A stretch of DNA of 64,000 nt from an uncultured Opitutales bacterium (GCA_900545705.1 URAK01000011.1:1-64000), one strand, 5' to 3'; positions 17,504 through 27,183 are shown, numbered from the stretch's first letter. Notes: generated from the letters alone by a model not told the origin. A program made the numbers and translations.

Positions 17504-18901
17504 TCATTTTATAAATATCTCTCCCAAGTCGAGAGCCCCGTCCTTCGTCAAATTTTTTGACGCAAACCTAAAATCTTTAAAAACTTTTGGAATGTGGCGC
17601 ACTCTAAGCGATAGGAAATACGTTTCCCCGCCCTTTAAATCCGCCTTGAACTCGTCCGACAAAACAAACTTGCCGGGCAGTATCGACCCCGGATTTTTCG
17701 CGGAAATTTTCTCGGCAACAACATTTCCCGCGCGGTCTCTTAGTTCGTACACAAATTCATACGGCAGATATATTTTAGAGACTCCCTTATTCACGCCTTC
17801 CACGCGGACTTTAATCGTGCCATCTCCGCACTCTACGCGCGCTTTCTCGGGCACGAGCCTAGCACCCGCGTAAAGGTCTATATCCCTAAGAAGCTTCTCT
17901 TCCGAGGAACCCTCGGCTATCTGGTACGGCCCAAGCGGACCCTCATTTACAAGGCTGGCGTGGTTTTTCAGCACCCATTTCAGCGAATACGGAATATCCC
18001 AGCCCCTGCCGCGCATCATATCGACGCTTGCATAGAACTCGAAAAACATCGGCATGTCTTTCCATACGTCGCCCATGCGCGTTATTTTTTCGTACGGGAA
18101 AGTCCCAATCCAACGCTTGAAATGGCCCGGAGAACCGACACCGTCGCGCCGCATGCCAACTCGCGGCTTCTCGCCGTCTCCGAGTGCGTATTCGAGCGTC
18201 TCGTGGTCGTCCGTCATAAAAATTATGGGGGTCTTTTTAAAGTTTTTGAGGTACATGTCGGCGTACCTTTGGCGAACCTCGCGGGAGTGCGGGCGCACGA
18301 CGCCCTTCCCCAGCCCGAGGCTCGTGCAATGCCATTCTCCCCAGTTGCCGTAGCTGCCCAAGTCGAGCCCGCCAAGGCGCGGGTCGCCGTCGTAGCGTGC
18401 GGCAAGTGCTTTTATGAATTTTTCATGCGCCTCCATAAATACGGGATCGCCAAATTCGGGAACGGCTATTTTAACTACGCCGTCGGGGAATCTTTTGTTG
18501 GGCTCTTTTTGCATTGTGTGCACTGTATATTTTGCGCCCTTGTCAAACACCCATTTCGGGGAATTGTAGAATTGCGGGTACCCAGATGTGCTTATGCACA
18601 TTATGCGGAAGTAAAAAGGAAGCCCCTGCTTTGAAAAATTTTCCAGCGCCTTGTCTATTGGCTCCCAGTTGTAAACACCCTCTTTAGGTTCGAGAGCCAC
18701 CCATAGAAACCTTGAATACCCAGCCCCGAAATTGACTTTATTCTTTGAGCCTTTAAGCGCATTTCCAAAACGCATCCAACCCTGCCCCGGATTTTGGAAA
18801 ATCTCCGGATTTTCCGCAAAAGAAATCTCCGAGACTTGCGGCTGCGACTGGCATGCGCAAAGCAATGCGCAAAAGACAATAGATAAAAACGTTTTCCCCA
18901 T
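17504..18901 (-). CDS. DUF4832-type TIM-barrel lipoprotein, copy 3
   Basis: A 465-aa protein and the promoter-proximal member of the array. Unlike its relatives it has a lipoprotein-like signal (LLCAC, cysteine near residue 17), so it is probably membrane-anchored. It has FQNPGQGW, GLPFYFRIMC, GNWGEWHC and MFFEFYAS, and an Ig-like C-terminal domain nearly identical to that of copy 2. The 91-bp gap to copy 2 is the longest in the array. Hydrolase activity is inferred, not shown. Confidence 0.75.
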   Translation of the reverse strand: MGKTFLSIVFCALLCACQSQPQVSEISFAENPEIFQNPGQGWMRFGNALKGSKNKVNFGAGYSRFLWVALEPKEGVYNWEPIDKALENFSKQGLPFYFRIMCISTSGYPQFYNSPKWVFDKGAKYTVHTMQKEPNKRFPDGVVKIAVPEFGDPVFMEAHEKFIKALAARYDGDPRLGGLDLGSYGNWGEWHCTSLGLGKGVVRPHSREVRQRYADMYLKNFKKTPIIFMTDDHETLEYALGDGEKPRVGMRRDGVGSPGHFKRWIGTFPYEKITRMGDVWKDMPMFFEFYASVDMMRGRGWDIPYSLKWVLKNHASLVNEGPLGPYQIAEGSSEEKLLRDIDLYAGARLVPEKARVECGDGTIKVRVEGVNKGVSKIYLPYEFVYELRDRAGNVVAEKISAKNPGSILPGKFVLSDEFKADLKGGETYFLSLRVRHIPKVFKDFRFASKNLTKDGALDLGEIFIK

Positions 18902-19272
18902 ATACGATTACTTGTTAATTTTAAAATTATTAAGCGCGTTCATGCGATACGTCAAGAGCCAATATTTTAATGTCCCCAAAGCAGAGCTCGCTGATATTTA
19001 CAATGCCGCGGCATTGCAACACTCTCTCCATCCGCCTGCTCAGAAAATTGCGGCATATTCTGCGCGGCGGATTTTTATTGTCATACCACTAAATAACCGC
19101 ACCGCTTGCGGAAAAATTTTACAACCGTCTAGACCTATGTAGTAAAAATCTTTTTGCAGAAACGCACTTGCAACATTACCAAAGCCTCCGGCAACATACA
19201 CAGAAGAACAAAGAATTTTTTTATGAAGCAATTGTATGCTATTCTTTTTTTCAAAAAAAATTTTCCGAAAAA
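18902..19272. other. Intergenic region between purD and the DUF4832 array
   Basis: About 370 bases with no supportable gene; short frames on both strands overlap. The promoter of the DUF4832 array should lie just above 18901. Confidence 0.4.
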
Positions 19273-19310
19273 AGAAAAAAAAATCCGCCCGATAAAACTC
19301 AGGACGGATT
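19273..19310 (-). terminator. Rho-independent terminator of purD
   Basis: Nine-bp stem AAUCCGUCC/GGGCGGAUU on the minus transcript (19302-19310 with 19282-19290, one G-U wobble), followed by a U-tract from the A-run at 19275-19283. It lies about 30 bp beyond the purD stop. Confidence 0.8.
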
Positions 19311-19339
19311 TTATTTTTTAAATCTGTGCCAGCGCGATT

Positions 19340-20641
19340 TTACTTCTTTTCCGCAGCCCTTCGTTCAAGCTCGCGGTGGGCAATATCGCGGCGGAAAAAT
19401 CCACCTTCGTACTTAATCAGCCCGGCGAGTGAATATGCGTTGGAGAGCGCCTCTTCGAGAGTCTTGCCAAATCCTGTCAAACCGAGAACTCTGCCGCCCG
19501 CCGACACAATCTTTCCGCCTTCAAGCTTAGTTCCGGCGTGTATAATCTGCGTATTTGGCGGAGTTTTTTCGGGCAGGGATATTTCTTCGCCCTTCTTGTA
19601 TTTTCCAGGGTATCCCTTAGCGCACACAACTACTATCGCCGCAAATCCGTCCGCTATTTTTACCTTTGAAGCGTCCAACCTTCCGCATGCAGTATCGTAC
19701 AGCATTTCAAGCGGGTCGCTCGCCAAAAGTGGCATCAAAACCTGGCATTCCGGGTCGCCAAAGCGGACGTTAAATTCCACGACTTTCGGTCCGCGCGCCG
19801 TAATCATTATTCCAACATACAACGTTCCGCGATAATCAATCCCCTCTTTTTCGAGGCCGGCGAGAGTCGGCTCTACAATCGTCTTTCTGACCGCATCCAA
19901 CACTTCGGGAGTCGCGACCGCTGCAGGCGCATAAGCTCCCATTCCGCCAGTATTCAAGCCGGTGTCGCCTTCGCCGACCCTCTTGTGGTCCTGGCTCGCG
20001 GGAAGCATCACGTATTTTTTGCCGCAAACAACAAGCATTATGCTAGCCTCTTCGCCGTCCATTTTTTCCTCGACGACAATCTCTTTTCCGCTGTCGCCGA
20101 ACGCGCCGCCCTCTAGCATTTCGCGCGCAGCCGCTACGGCCTCGTCGCGCGAAGCCGGGATTACGACTCCCTTGCCCGCGGCGAGCCCGCTTGCTTTTAT
20201 GACAGTGTCGAACGGGGCGCTTCTTATATATTTTTCGGCGGCGTCGGGATCGGTAAAGTTTGCGCCCTCGGCTGTCGGAATCGAGTACTTTTTCAAAAAG
20301 TTTTTAGAGTACGCCTTGCTCGCTTCGAGTATCGCGCCGTTTTTCGACGGCCCATAGACGGGCACCGACTTTTCCCTTAGCTTGTCGGCGAGCCCCAGCC
20401 AAAGAGGGACTTCCGGCCCGCAGACGACAAAGTCGATTTTATTTTCGAGAACATATTTGACTATTGCATCTACGTCCTCTGCGGAAATATTTACCGTTTC
20501 GCAGTCGCGCCCTATTCCCCCGTTTCCGGGTGCGCACACGAGAGAACCCAGCATAGGCGATCTCTTGACGGCAAGCACGAGCGCATGTTCGCGCCCGCCG
20601 CTGCCCACAATTAGAACTTTTAGTTTTTTGTCCGGTTCCAT
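19340..20641 (-). CDS. purD: Phosphoribosylamine--glycine ligase
   Basis: A 433-aa GAR synthetase: it joins glycine to 5-phosphoribosylamine with ATP in the second step of purine synthesis. The N terminus has the expected VLIVGSGGREHAL motif (residues 9-21), then the ATP-grasp domain with KASGLAAGKGV (about 170-180), SIMLVVCGK, the GGMGAYAP motif and FNVRFGDPECQ. Length is standard. It starts 5 bp after the LptF/G-like stop, so they share a transcript. No other pur gene is in the window. Confidence 0.97.
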   Translation of the reverse strand: MEPDKKLKVLIVGSGGREHALVLAVKRSPMLGSLVCAPGNGGIGRDCETVNISAEDVDAIVKYVLENKIDFVVCGPEVPLWLGLADKLREKSVPVYGPSKNGAILEASKAYSKNFLKKYSIPTAEGANFTDPDAAEKYIRSAPFDTVIKASGLAAGKGVVIPASRDEAVAAAREMLEGGAFGDSGKEIVVEEKMDGEEASIMLVVCGKKYVMLPASQDHKRVGEGDTGLNTGGMGAYAPAAVATPEVLDAVRKTIVEPTLAGLEKEGIDYRGTLYVGIMITARGPKVVEFNVRFGDPECQVLMPLLASDPLEMLYDTACGRLDASKVKIADGFAAIVVVCAKGYPGKYKKGEEISLPEKTPPNTQIIHAGTKLEGGKIVSAGGRVLGLTGFGKTLEEALSNAYSLAGLIKYEGGFFRRDIAHRELERRAAEKK

Positions 20642-20646
20642 AAATT

Positions 20647-21759
20647 TTAAACAACCTTTCTATAAAGAGTCAGCGCAAATATAAGCATTGCGATGTTTGG
20701 TATTGCCGCCGCCCATAGCGGAGAAATTATCCCGCGCCCGCCTACAGCCGTAAAGACGCTATCGAGAATAAAGTATACGAAGAAGAGCCCGACAGTTTTC
20801 GATACGCCAACCATCGGATTAGTTCGGACTCCCGCGACGGAAAACGGTATTGCTATCGCGACTACTATTATGCAGGCAAACGGGCTGAACCAAATCGAAT
20901 ACGCCCTTACCAAATAAGGGATTGCCTCCGGAGCTTCGGCGCTGCCCATCGACTCTATGAGCGTCTTTGTCTCAAACAGGGAAAGATCCTTTGGGCGGCG
21001 CATCGACAAAACCATTATTTTAGGGTCTTCGTCAAACTCCTTAAAATACCTCTTGTCAAAGCCGACAGCCTTCACTGCCCTGTGGGTCTTTGGATCGAAA
21101 TCTATTTCCTGCCCGTCGAGAAAATACCAGCAGCGGTCGACGTCGTCGTAAACGCCCTCGCGCGCCATTATGCGCGAAAGTTCCCCGCCCTTTGGGTCGA
21201 GAGTCGATACGGTAGCACCCCGCGCGCGGTTTGTAGCCTGGCTAAAAGAATTCATAAACCAGAGCCTTCCGTCTTTTCTGTTGTTAAAGCACAGCGCGTT
21301 CACACGCCCGACTTCCGAAAGATCGACAGTCTGCATTTGCCCTGCAAAACGTATGCTATCGTATAATTCGCGGGAAGACTCCTTGCAAACGGGTATGATG
21401 TGGGCGTTTAGCCAAAGAAGGAGCCCCGAAAGCAATACCCCCGCAAACCATAGCGAGCGCGTTATTTTAAAGACATTCATGCCCGCCGCGCGCATTGCGG
21501 TTATTTCGTTATTTCGGTGCAGCGAACCCAATACGTATATCAGCGACAACAAAAGGCTGATCGGCAAGACTACCGGCACCAAAGTTGGCGACAAAAGCCC
21601 GTAAAAGAGCAATATTTGCTTTGTGTCGGCGCCCCAATTTATCAATTTGCCGAGATTGCTATACATATCGTGCAACACCAAAATCCCCAAAGTGACACAT
21701 ATCGCCACCAAGAAGATTTTCAGCCATTCGCAAAATACGTATCTGTCCAGAAGTTTCAT
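20647..21759 (-). CDS. LptF/LptG-family (YjgP/YjgQ) permease
   Basis: A 370-aa inner-membrane component of the LPS exporter LptB2FG, which pulls lipopolysaccharide from the membrane toward the Lpt bridge. There are three N-terminal and three C-terminal transmembrane segments flanking a periplasmic beta-jellyroll. The motif LSLIYVLGSLHRNNEITAMRAAGM around residues 68-91 is the coupling helix typical of the family. A partner gene is not adjacent, so whether this is LptF or LptG cannot be said. It is coupled to purD downstream. The LOG-family gene upstream is separated by a terminator. Confidence 0.88.
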   Translation of the reverse strand: MKLLDRYVFCEWLKIFLVAICVTLGILVLHDMYSNLGKLINWGADTKQILLFYGLLSPTLVPVVLPISLLLSLIYVLGSLHRNNEITAMRAAGMNVFKITRSLWFAGVLLSGLLLWLNAHIIPVCKESSRELYDSIRFAGQMQTVDLSEVGRVNALCFNNRKDGRLWFMNSFSQATNRARGATVSTLDPKGGELSRIMAREGVYDDVDRCWYFLDGQEIDFDPKTHRAVKAVGFDKRYFKEFDEDPKIMVLSMRRPKDLSLFETKTLIESMGSAEAPEAIPYLVRAYSIWFSPFACIIVVAIAIPFSVAGVRTNPMVGVSKTVGLFFVYFILDSVFTAVGGRGIISPLWAAAIPNIAMLIFALTLYRKVV

Positions 21760-21896
21760 AAAAATATTGAAAGATTATTGCGCGTTTTGCGGGCATATCA
21801 AACATTTTCGCTTATAACACCCATAAAAAAACACCTTTCAGAGCGCACGGCGGACAGCTCGCCTATCGCCGATTCGGCCGGCGATTCAGCAGGCGC

Positions 21897-21930
21897 ATAA
21901 AAAAAACGCGGCGCAAACCGCGTTTTTTTA
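21897..21930. terminator. Bidirectional terminator behind the LOG-family gene
   Basis: Stem 21907-21911 with 21918-21922 (CGCGG/CCGCG), extended by A/T pairs, six-nt loop. A-run on one side and T-run (21923-21929) on the other. It is 15 bp from the LOG stop on the minus strand. Confidence 0.8.
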
Positions 21931-21944
21931 ATAAAAGCCGCGCG

Positions 21945-22802
21945 CTACATTTTTTTGAGCGACATCTGCTTTTCGAGCTTTGATGTTATAAAACTGAAAG
22001 CCTCGTCGACAGTTTCGGCATATTCAAAGAAACCGAGATCGTCTTTTGTTATGACGTCAGTTTTTACGAGCCAATCAAAATTGACAGACTTCTCCCAGAA
22101 CTTGCGCCCAAACAGCACTGTCGGAATGTACGAATGGGTCTTTCTGGTTTTCATCAGTGTGAATACCTCGAAAAATTCGTCGAACGTGCCTGTTCCGCCG
22201 GGGAATACGACAAGCGCCTTCGCAAAGAACAGCAGCCAGAATTTGCGCATTAGGAAATAGTTGAAATTTATCCAAACGCCCCTGTCGAGATACTTATTGC
22301 GCTTTTGCTCGTCGGGAATGACTATTGTCGCGCCAACAGGCGTTCCGCCCGCCCTGTATGCGCCCTTGTTTGCGGCCTCCATAATGCCGGGCCCGCCGCC
22401 TGTCATTATGTAAAACTTTTTGTCTTCGGGCAAGTCGAGGCAGTTCGACCACTCCTGCAATCTACGGGCAAGCTCTTCCGCGCACGTATAGTATTTCGAC
22501 ATCTCGTACGCCATTTTTGCAGCCTCAAGCTGCGCCTTCGAGCCACGCCCGCCGCGCTTTTTTGCGTCTTCGTACGCCTTTTTGGCAACTTCCTCAGGCT
22601 TTATCCGGGACGCCCCGAAGAACGTTATCGTGTTTTGAATTTTCTCCTGCTCAAATATGAACGCCGGCATAAGAAGGTCGCGCTGAATCCTCATTAAGCG
22701 CTCGGACATTCCCTCAAACACGCATTCTATTGGCTGGTCGCAGCTTTTCTCGGCGGCCGTTTCGGGATACCTTTTCAATTCGACTGTTTTTTTCGCCTTC
22801 AT
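21945..22802 (-). CDS. LOG-family (TIGR00730-type) Rossmann-fold protein
   Basis: A 285-aa protein with the two signatures of the lonely-guy family: MTGGGPGIMEAANKGA and PGGTGTFDEFFE. In plants and some bacteria LOG enzymes release the base from nucleoside 5'-monophosphates, and many bacterial members are nucleotide phosphoribohydrolases of uncertain role. It is longer than typical 190-aa LOGs; about 90 extra residues lie at the N terminus, with a lysine/arginine-rich stretch around residues 75-95. It is downstream of the TIG-like lipoprotein on the same strand with a 47-bp gap. Confidence 0.85.
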   Translation of the reverse strand: MKAKKTVELKRYPETAAEKSCDQPIECVFEGMSERLMRIQRDLLMPAFIFEQEKIQNTITFFGASRIKPEEVAKKAYEDAKKRGGRGSKAQLEAAKMAYEMSKYYTCAEELARRLQEWSNCLDLPEDKKFYIMTGGGPGIMEAANKGAYRAGGTPVGATIVIPDEQKRNKYLDRGVWINFNYFLMRKFWLLFFAKALVVFPGGTGTFDEFFEVFTLMKTRKTHSYIPTVLFGRKFWEKSVNFDWLVKTDVITKDDLGFFEYAETVDEAFSFITSKLEKQMSLKKM

Positions 22803-22849
22803 AATTTTATTTAAGTTGCCGACAAGTTTATGCCACGGCTGTTAGAAAA

Positions 22850-23908
22850 TTATTTTGACTTTTCGGCTTTCGGCTCGCCACTGGAAGGAGCGGCTTTTTC
22901 GTCCGCTTTCTTAGCATTTTTGCCTTCTTCCATAGAGTCTTCCGCGGAGTCTATTTCGTTTACCGCATCCGATACGTTTGAAAGCAGCTCGTCTTTCGGC
23001 TCGGCGGATTTTACCGTCACGGGCACTACGACCTCGTTAAATCCGAGCCCGTTTACGTATAAAAATCCGTCGCCTTCAGCCCCGCCCTTCAAAGCGACGC
23101 TTACGCTCGTCTTGCCTTCGGGAACTACGATTTCGTCCATTATCACGGAGCTTGGGATATTGGTCTTTACGTCTATCGGGTATCCGTCTTTCGGCGCGCT
23201 GAAACCTATTCCGAATATTACGTTTACTATTTCACCGCTTTTAAGCTCTATTTTTTTCGGGGATACTTTCATTTCTGCCGGATCTACCCTGAACTGGCCT
23301 ATCCACATTTCGCTTTCGGAGCCGACGAGCTTTACCTCATAGTCAACGCCCGACTTAAGCGGCGGAACGGTAAAGTTTATAACCGCGCGCGAGACATATT
23401 CCGTGTCGGCGGGTGTCCCTCCGACGATAATTTTATCAAGCTTATCGAAGCCCCTTCCGAGAACCGGTACAACCGTGCCAACAGGCCCCCTTTCGCTCTG
23501 GAGGGTGACGACGTATCTGCGTATGGGTTCGAGAACATAGACGGTCGGGCTTGTGAGAGTTCTTTCAGCCTCTTTGTTTTCAACGCTGTTCTTAACCTTG
23601 TATTTCAGCATGAAGTAGTATTTTGCGTCTTTGCGCCCTTTCGGGAGGCGGTAGTCGTACTCGTATATGCGTTCGTTGTCCAGATTCTGGACAGACTGCA
23701 TCGGGAGAATTTTTTCGTCGATTACCAAGAAGGGCTGTATCGACCCCGGCACGATGGAACCGTCGTTTATATGAGCGCTCATGCTCAGCGTATAGAGCCC
23801 GGAGGAATTTTCAGGGACTCTTTCGGGCGTCAAGTTTGTAAGGCCGGCGCAGCCGCACAGAACAAGCATGGATATTGCCGATAAAACAAATGATAATTTC
23901 TTTGCCAT
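22850..23908 (-). CDS. TIG/IPT-like lipoprotein of unknown function
   Basis: A 352-aa lipoprotein starting at the ATG at 23908. The frame is open upstream, but the signal MAKKLSFVLSAISMLVLCGC places the lipobox cysteine at residue 20. After it come beta-rich domains: one with YDYRLPKGRKDAKYYF, then a TIG/IPT-like segment (GPVGTVVPVLGRGFDKLDKIIVGGTPA) and a similar one with KSGEIVNVIFGIGF. The C-terminal tail is acidic and lysine-rich, and low complexity. It is divergent from hemW with 51 bp between starts. Function unknown; an envelope role is likely. Confidence 0.7.
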   Translation of the reverse strand: MAKKLSFVLSAISMLVLCGCAGLTNLTPERVPENSSGLYTLSMSAHINDGSIVPGSIQPFLVIDEKILPMQSVQNLDNERIYEYDYRLPKGRKDAKYYFMLKYKVKNSVENKEAERTLTSPTVYVLEPIRRYVVTLQSERGPVGTVVPVLGRGFDKLDKIIVGGTPADTEYVSRAVINFTVPPLKSGVDYEVKLVGSESEMWIGQFRVDPAEMKVSPKKIELKSGEIVNVIFGIGFSAPKDGYPIDVKTNIPSSVIMDEIVVPEGKTSVSVALKGGAEGDGFLYVNGLGFNEVVVPVTVKSAEPKDELLSNVSDAVNEIDSAEDSMEEGKNAKKADEKAAPSSGEPKAEKSK

Positions 23909-23959
23909 ATTAGTTTGTTTTGTTTTTTGTATCGAATTTATTAAATAATAACGCCTCCC

Positions 23960-25093
23960 ATGCAAGCCATTTTCGAGAATTTTGGAATTTATGTTCACGT
24001 TCCGTTTTGCGCGGCTCCATGCGGATATTGCAGGTTTTACAAGCGCGTGCCGACTGGCGACGACATTCGCGAATACGTAAAAATATGCTCGCGGGAGCTC
24101 GAATTGCTTGCAGACTCGCCCGGATTTCTGCCGCCTGACACGATTTTTTGGGGCGGCGGAACACCGTCTATCTTGCCGGAATCCGCATTTGAAAAACTCG
24201 CAGGCGCATTCGGGCGGTTTCCGAAGCCGCGCGAGTGGACGATTGAAGTGTCGCCGTCCACAATTTCGCGCGAAAAGCTCTCTCTATACAAGCAGGCGGG
24301 AGTGACGAGAATTTCCCTCGGTGTGCAGAGCTTTGACGAGGGCGTTTTGAGGTCTCTCGGGCGCGCCCATTCCCTAAAATCGACACTTGAAGCAATAGAC
24401 GCAGTCGCCGATACAGGGTTTGATAATTTTTCGATAGACCTAATATTCGGGGCAAAAGGGCAGACGGAGGAAATGTGGCGCGCGGATCTCAGGCGCGCGG
24501 CCAAGTGCCCAGTGAACCATATAAGCGCCTACTGCCTCGAATTTGAAAACGGGACGTCGTTTTGCGGCGGCATTCCTGAAGGAGACGAGATTCAAAAACG
24601 CGAGCGCGAGGGTGATTTCTTTGAGATTGCAATGGACGAACTCCCCGCTCTTGGCTTCAAGCAATACGAGATATCCAACTACGCGCGCCCCGGAGGCGAG
24701 TGCCTGCACAACCTCTCCACATGGAATATGGCGCAGTGGGTAGGTATTGGCCCTTCGGCGGCCTCGCAATTCGGGGGGTTTAGATACAGAAACTCGCCGA
24801 ATTTTTCAAAGTGGAAAAGCGGCGTGGAAAGCGGCAAATTCGCCCGCGAAGATATCGTCGTGCTCGACGACGAAGAAATGTTTTCAAGCGCGCTAATATT
24901 CGGGCTTAGAATGGGCGTTGGCGTCGATATGGATATTTTGGGAATGCGCTTTCCGCGCGCCGACAGGCAAAGATACAAAAAACCGCTCGAGTTTCTATCG
25001 TCTGAGGGGCTTATTGAGCGCGACGGCGCGCGCGTAAGGCTCACGAGGAGCGGCAAAATGCTCGCAGATTCAGTCGCTGTCGAACTATTATAA
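23960..25093 (+). CDS. hemW: HemW-type radical SAM protein
   Basis: A 377-aa protein of the HemW/coproporphyrinogen III oxidase-like family. The radical SAM cluster motif is C17, C21, C24 in HVPFCAAPCGYCRF. Further on are GGGTPSILP, SLGVQSFDEGVLRSLGRAHS and HNLSTWNMAQWVGIGPSAAS. HemW binds heme and acts as a heme chaperone rather than as an oxidase; the family name is often misassigned. The ATG at 23960 is the only early start with the HVPF motif close to the N terminus. It stands alone on the plus strand. Confidence 0.9.
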   Translation: MQAIFENFGIYVHVPFCAAPCGYCRFYKRVPTGDDIREYVKICSRELELLADSPGFLPPDTIFWGGGTPSILPESAFEKLAGAFGRFPKPREWTIEVSPSTISREKLSLYKQAGVTRISLGVQSFDEGVLRSLGRAHSLKSTLEAIDAVADTGFDNFSIDLIFGAKGQTEEMWRADLRRAAKCPVNHISAYCLEFENGTSFCGGIPEGDEIQKREREGDFFEIAMDELPALGFKQYEISNYARPGGECLHNLSTWNMAQWVGIGPSAASQFGGFRYRNSPNFSKWKSGVESGKFAREDIVVLDDEEMFSSALIFGLRMGVGVDMDILGMRFPRADRQRYKKPLEFLSSEGLIERDGARVRLTRSGKMLADSVAVELL

Positions 25094-25237
25094 ATAACGC
25101 GAAAAGTTTTAGGGCAAACCAATTCGGCTCAATTTGCCAAAGACAAAAAGTCCTCTATAAGAAATTTTATAAAAACGAAAAAATTCTTCGGGAAACAAGC
25201 CATCGCAATCTGCATTATAGGCTTTTTATAGTGGAAA

Positions 25238-25453
25238 TTACCGGCAGGATTTTGGTCTGCTACTTTTTCTGATAAAATTTTTTTTGTTTTTGGCGCGCTT
25301 TTGCGGCTTTTCGCCAACGGTACGGGGGTTGTCGGCAATCTCGGCATCCGCAACGGGCGGCTTGCTTGTAAGAACATTGTAGAGGCACCATCCAAACAAT
25401 GCCGTAAAAGATCCGACAGACAATATGAAAGTTATCCAGCCCCCGTATGTCAT
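25238..25453 (-). CDS. MetS-like small subunit of an NSS transporter
   Basis: A 71-aa protein with one predicted transmembrane helix (residues about 5-30) and a basic, low-complexity tail. The ATG overlaps the stop of the NSS transporter upstream (ATGA), so they are translationally coupled. In Corynebacterium, MetP needs a small one-helix partner MetS, encoded in this position. The match here is context plus size plus topology, not sequence identity. Confidence 0.6.
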   Translation of the reverse strand: MTYGGWITFILSVGSFTALFGWCLYNVLTSKPPVADAEIADNPRTVGEKPQKRAKNKKNFIRKSSRPKSCR

Positions 25454-27183
25454 TGCAAGTTCTCCTTTGAAAGCTTGTCATACCTGCGCGATATCGACAG
25501 TATCATCGCATAAAACACATACAATGCCCCTATTATAACAATCGCCATTACCGCTACGGGATTCGCAGGCCTGCTGTCCGAGCCGAATATGTCAACTATA
25601 TACGGGCTTATTTCCCCGTTGCCGATAATGCCAAATACGTCCTTGGCAAGCCACAACAAAAATATTCCAATAAGGAATACGGGCGTTATATATTTTATCA
25701 CAAAAGCATAAAATTTTGGCAGGCGCATCTGGGAGCCTTCGTTTGCTAGCCTCATGCCCTTTTCCGCCCCGAAGTACCATGCAAACAGCACCGTTTGGAC
25801 AATCGCAAACAGATATATCGCAACCTGCCCCATCCAGAAGTCGAAAGTATCCATAGCCTTCAACCCCTCCGAAAAATATACTACAAAACCCGATATGAAA
25901 AATGCCAATACCCCAAGCAGCAGAGTGGAAAACTTGCGTTTTATTTTTACAGCCTCCTCAATGAATGCCATGCTCGGCTGAAGCATGGAAAGCGAGCTTG
26001 TCACCGCCGCGAGGAATAGCAGGAAAAAGAACATAAATCCGAATATCCAGCCGAGCGGTATTTGCGCAAAAAACAGCGGCAAAACTTTAAATCCAAGATC
26101 GAACAAGCTAAGCCCCGCCCCCATCACGCCCGATATTCCGAAAAACGCGACCGCCGCCGGAACGGTAATCATGCCGCCGAGGCAAACCTCGCAAAATTCG
26201 TTCGCGCTGCACGAAGTCACCGAGCTTAGAACTATGTCGTCGCCGCGCTTCAAGTAGCTTGCGTAAGTCATAATTGCGCCGAATCCAATCGTAAGGCTGA
26301 AAAACACCTGACCTGCTGCGGCTATCCATATCGACGGATTCGAAAGCTGCTCCCACACTGAAATTCTGCGTATGCGCATTTTCTCGCCGCTTTTTTCCGA
26401 GGCTTTTACCTTCGCTTCAGCAGACGCCATTTCAATATCGCCAACAAGCCTCTGGGTCTCCACCCACTTGTCGCCTCGCTCCGTTTCAAGCACTACTTTT
26501 ACGGGGTTCCACATAAATCCCAGCCCCTGGTTTATAGTGCGCTCCGGGTGCTCGGGCGTGACGTCCGAAAGGGTCATCATTCGCGCCACTATTATTATCG
26601 CAAGCACAATAAGCGTAGGCATCGCATACTTGCAAAACAGCTCAATGCCCTTTGACACGCCGCGGTAAATAAGCGTAAAATTCAATATGAACGATATAAG
26701 AAAATACACAAGCACGCCGCCAGCCCCGAATTTCAGCGAGCTTCCGTTCGCGCCCGCCCCGACAAAATCGGCAAAAAAGCCACCGGACTCCGCTATTGTC
26801 TTGAAGTCGAGCCTTCCGGATAGAAAGTTAAACGCGTATCCGAGGCACCACGCCTCTATATAGACGTAATAGCAAAATATAATCATCGTAAGCAGCGCGC
26901 CTACGACGCCGAAATACGCCATCTTTTTGCTTCTTCCGAAAAACCCCATTATTCCGGCCGGCGAATTATAGCCGTTTGCGCCGCCGTACCTGCCCATGGT
27001 CCATTCACATATCGCAATCGGAAGCCCAAGAATGAAAAAAGAAACTACATACGCCAGCATGAAAGAGGCCCCGCCGTACATCGCGACCTGCCCCGGAAAT
27101 TTTAGGAAATTTCCAAGCCCCACGGCGCTCCCGGCAACTGCAAGTATCACGCCAAATCTCGAATTCCAACCCTCAGCCTTCAT
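25450..27183 (-). CDS. Neurotransmitter:sodium symporter (NSS) family transporter
   Basis: A 577-aa membrane protein with about 11-12 helices. The first helix has the sodium-site motif AVAGSAVGLGNFLKFP, and VFFSLTIGFG lies in the sixth. NSS members import amino acids with sodium. It is longer than usual: around residues 215-290 a charged insert rich in Lys and Glu separates helix 5 and 6. It overlaps the PlsC-GNAT gene upstream by 11 bp and the small subunit downstream by four, so the three are co-transcribed. The substrate could be Met, branched-chain or another amino acid; not decidable. Confidence 0.88.
   Translation of the reverse strand: MKAEGWNSRFGVILAVAGSAVGLGNFLKFPGQVAMYGGASFMLAYVVSFFILGLPIAICEWTMGRYGGANGYNSPAGIMGFFGRSKKMAYFGVVGALLTMIIFCYYVYIEAWCLGYAFNFLSGRLDFKTIAESGGFFADFVGAGANGSSLKFGAGGVLVYFLISFILNFTLIYRGVSKGIELFCKYAMPTLIVLAIIIVARMMTLSDVTPEHPERTINQGLGFMWNPVKVVLETERGDKWVETQRLVGDIEMASAEAKVKASEKSGEKMRIRRISVWEQLSNPSIWIAAAGQVFFSLTIGFGAIMTYASYLKRGDDIVLSSVTSCSANEFCEVCLGGMITVPAAVAFFGISGVMGAGLSLFDLGFKVLPLFFAQIPLGWIFGFMFFFLLFLAAVTSSLSMLQPSMAFIEEAVKIKRKFSTLLLGVLAFFISGFVVYFSEGLKAMDTFDFWMGQVAIYLFAIVQTVLFAWYFGAEKGMRLANEGSQMRLPKFYAFVIKYITPVFLIGIFLLWLAKDVFGIIGNGEISPYIVDIFGSDSRPANPVAVMAIVIIGALYVFYAMILSISRRYDKLSKENLQ

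Noticed and set aside
17960..18634. A 224-codon plus-strand frame across DUF4832 copy 3
   Set aside because: It is antisense to the paralogue, and the reverse frame has the conserved motifs.
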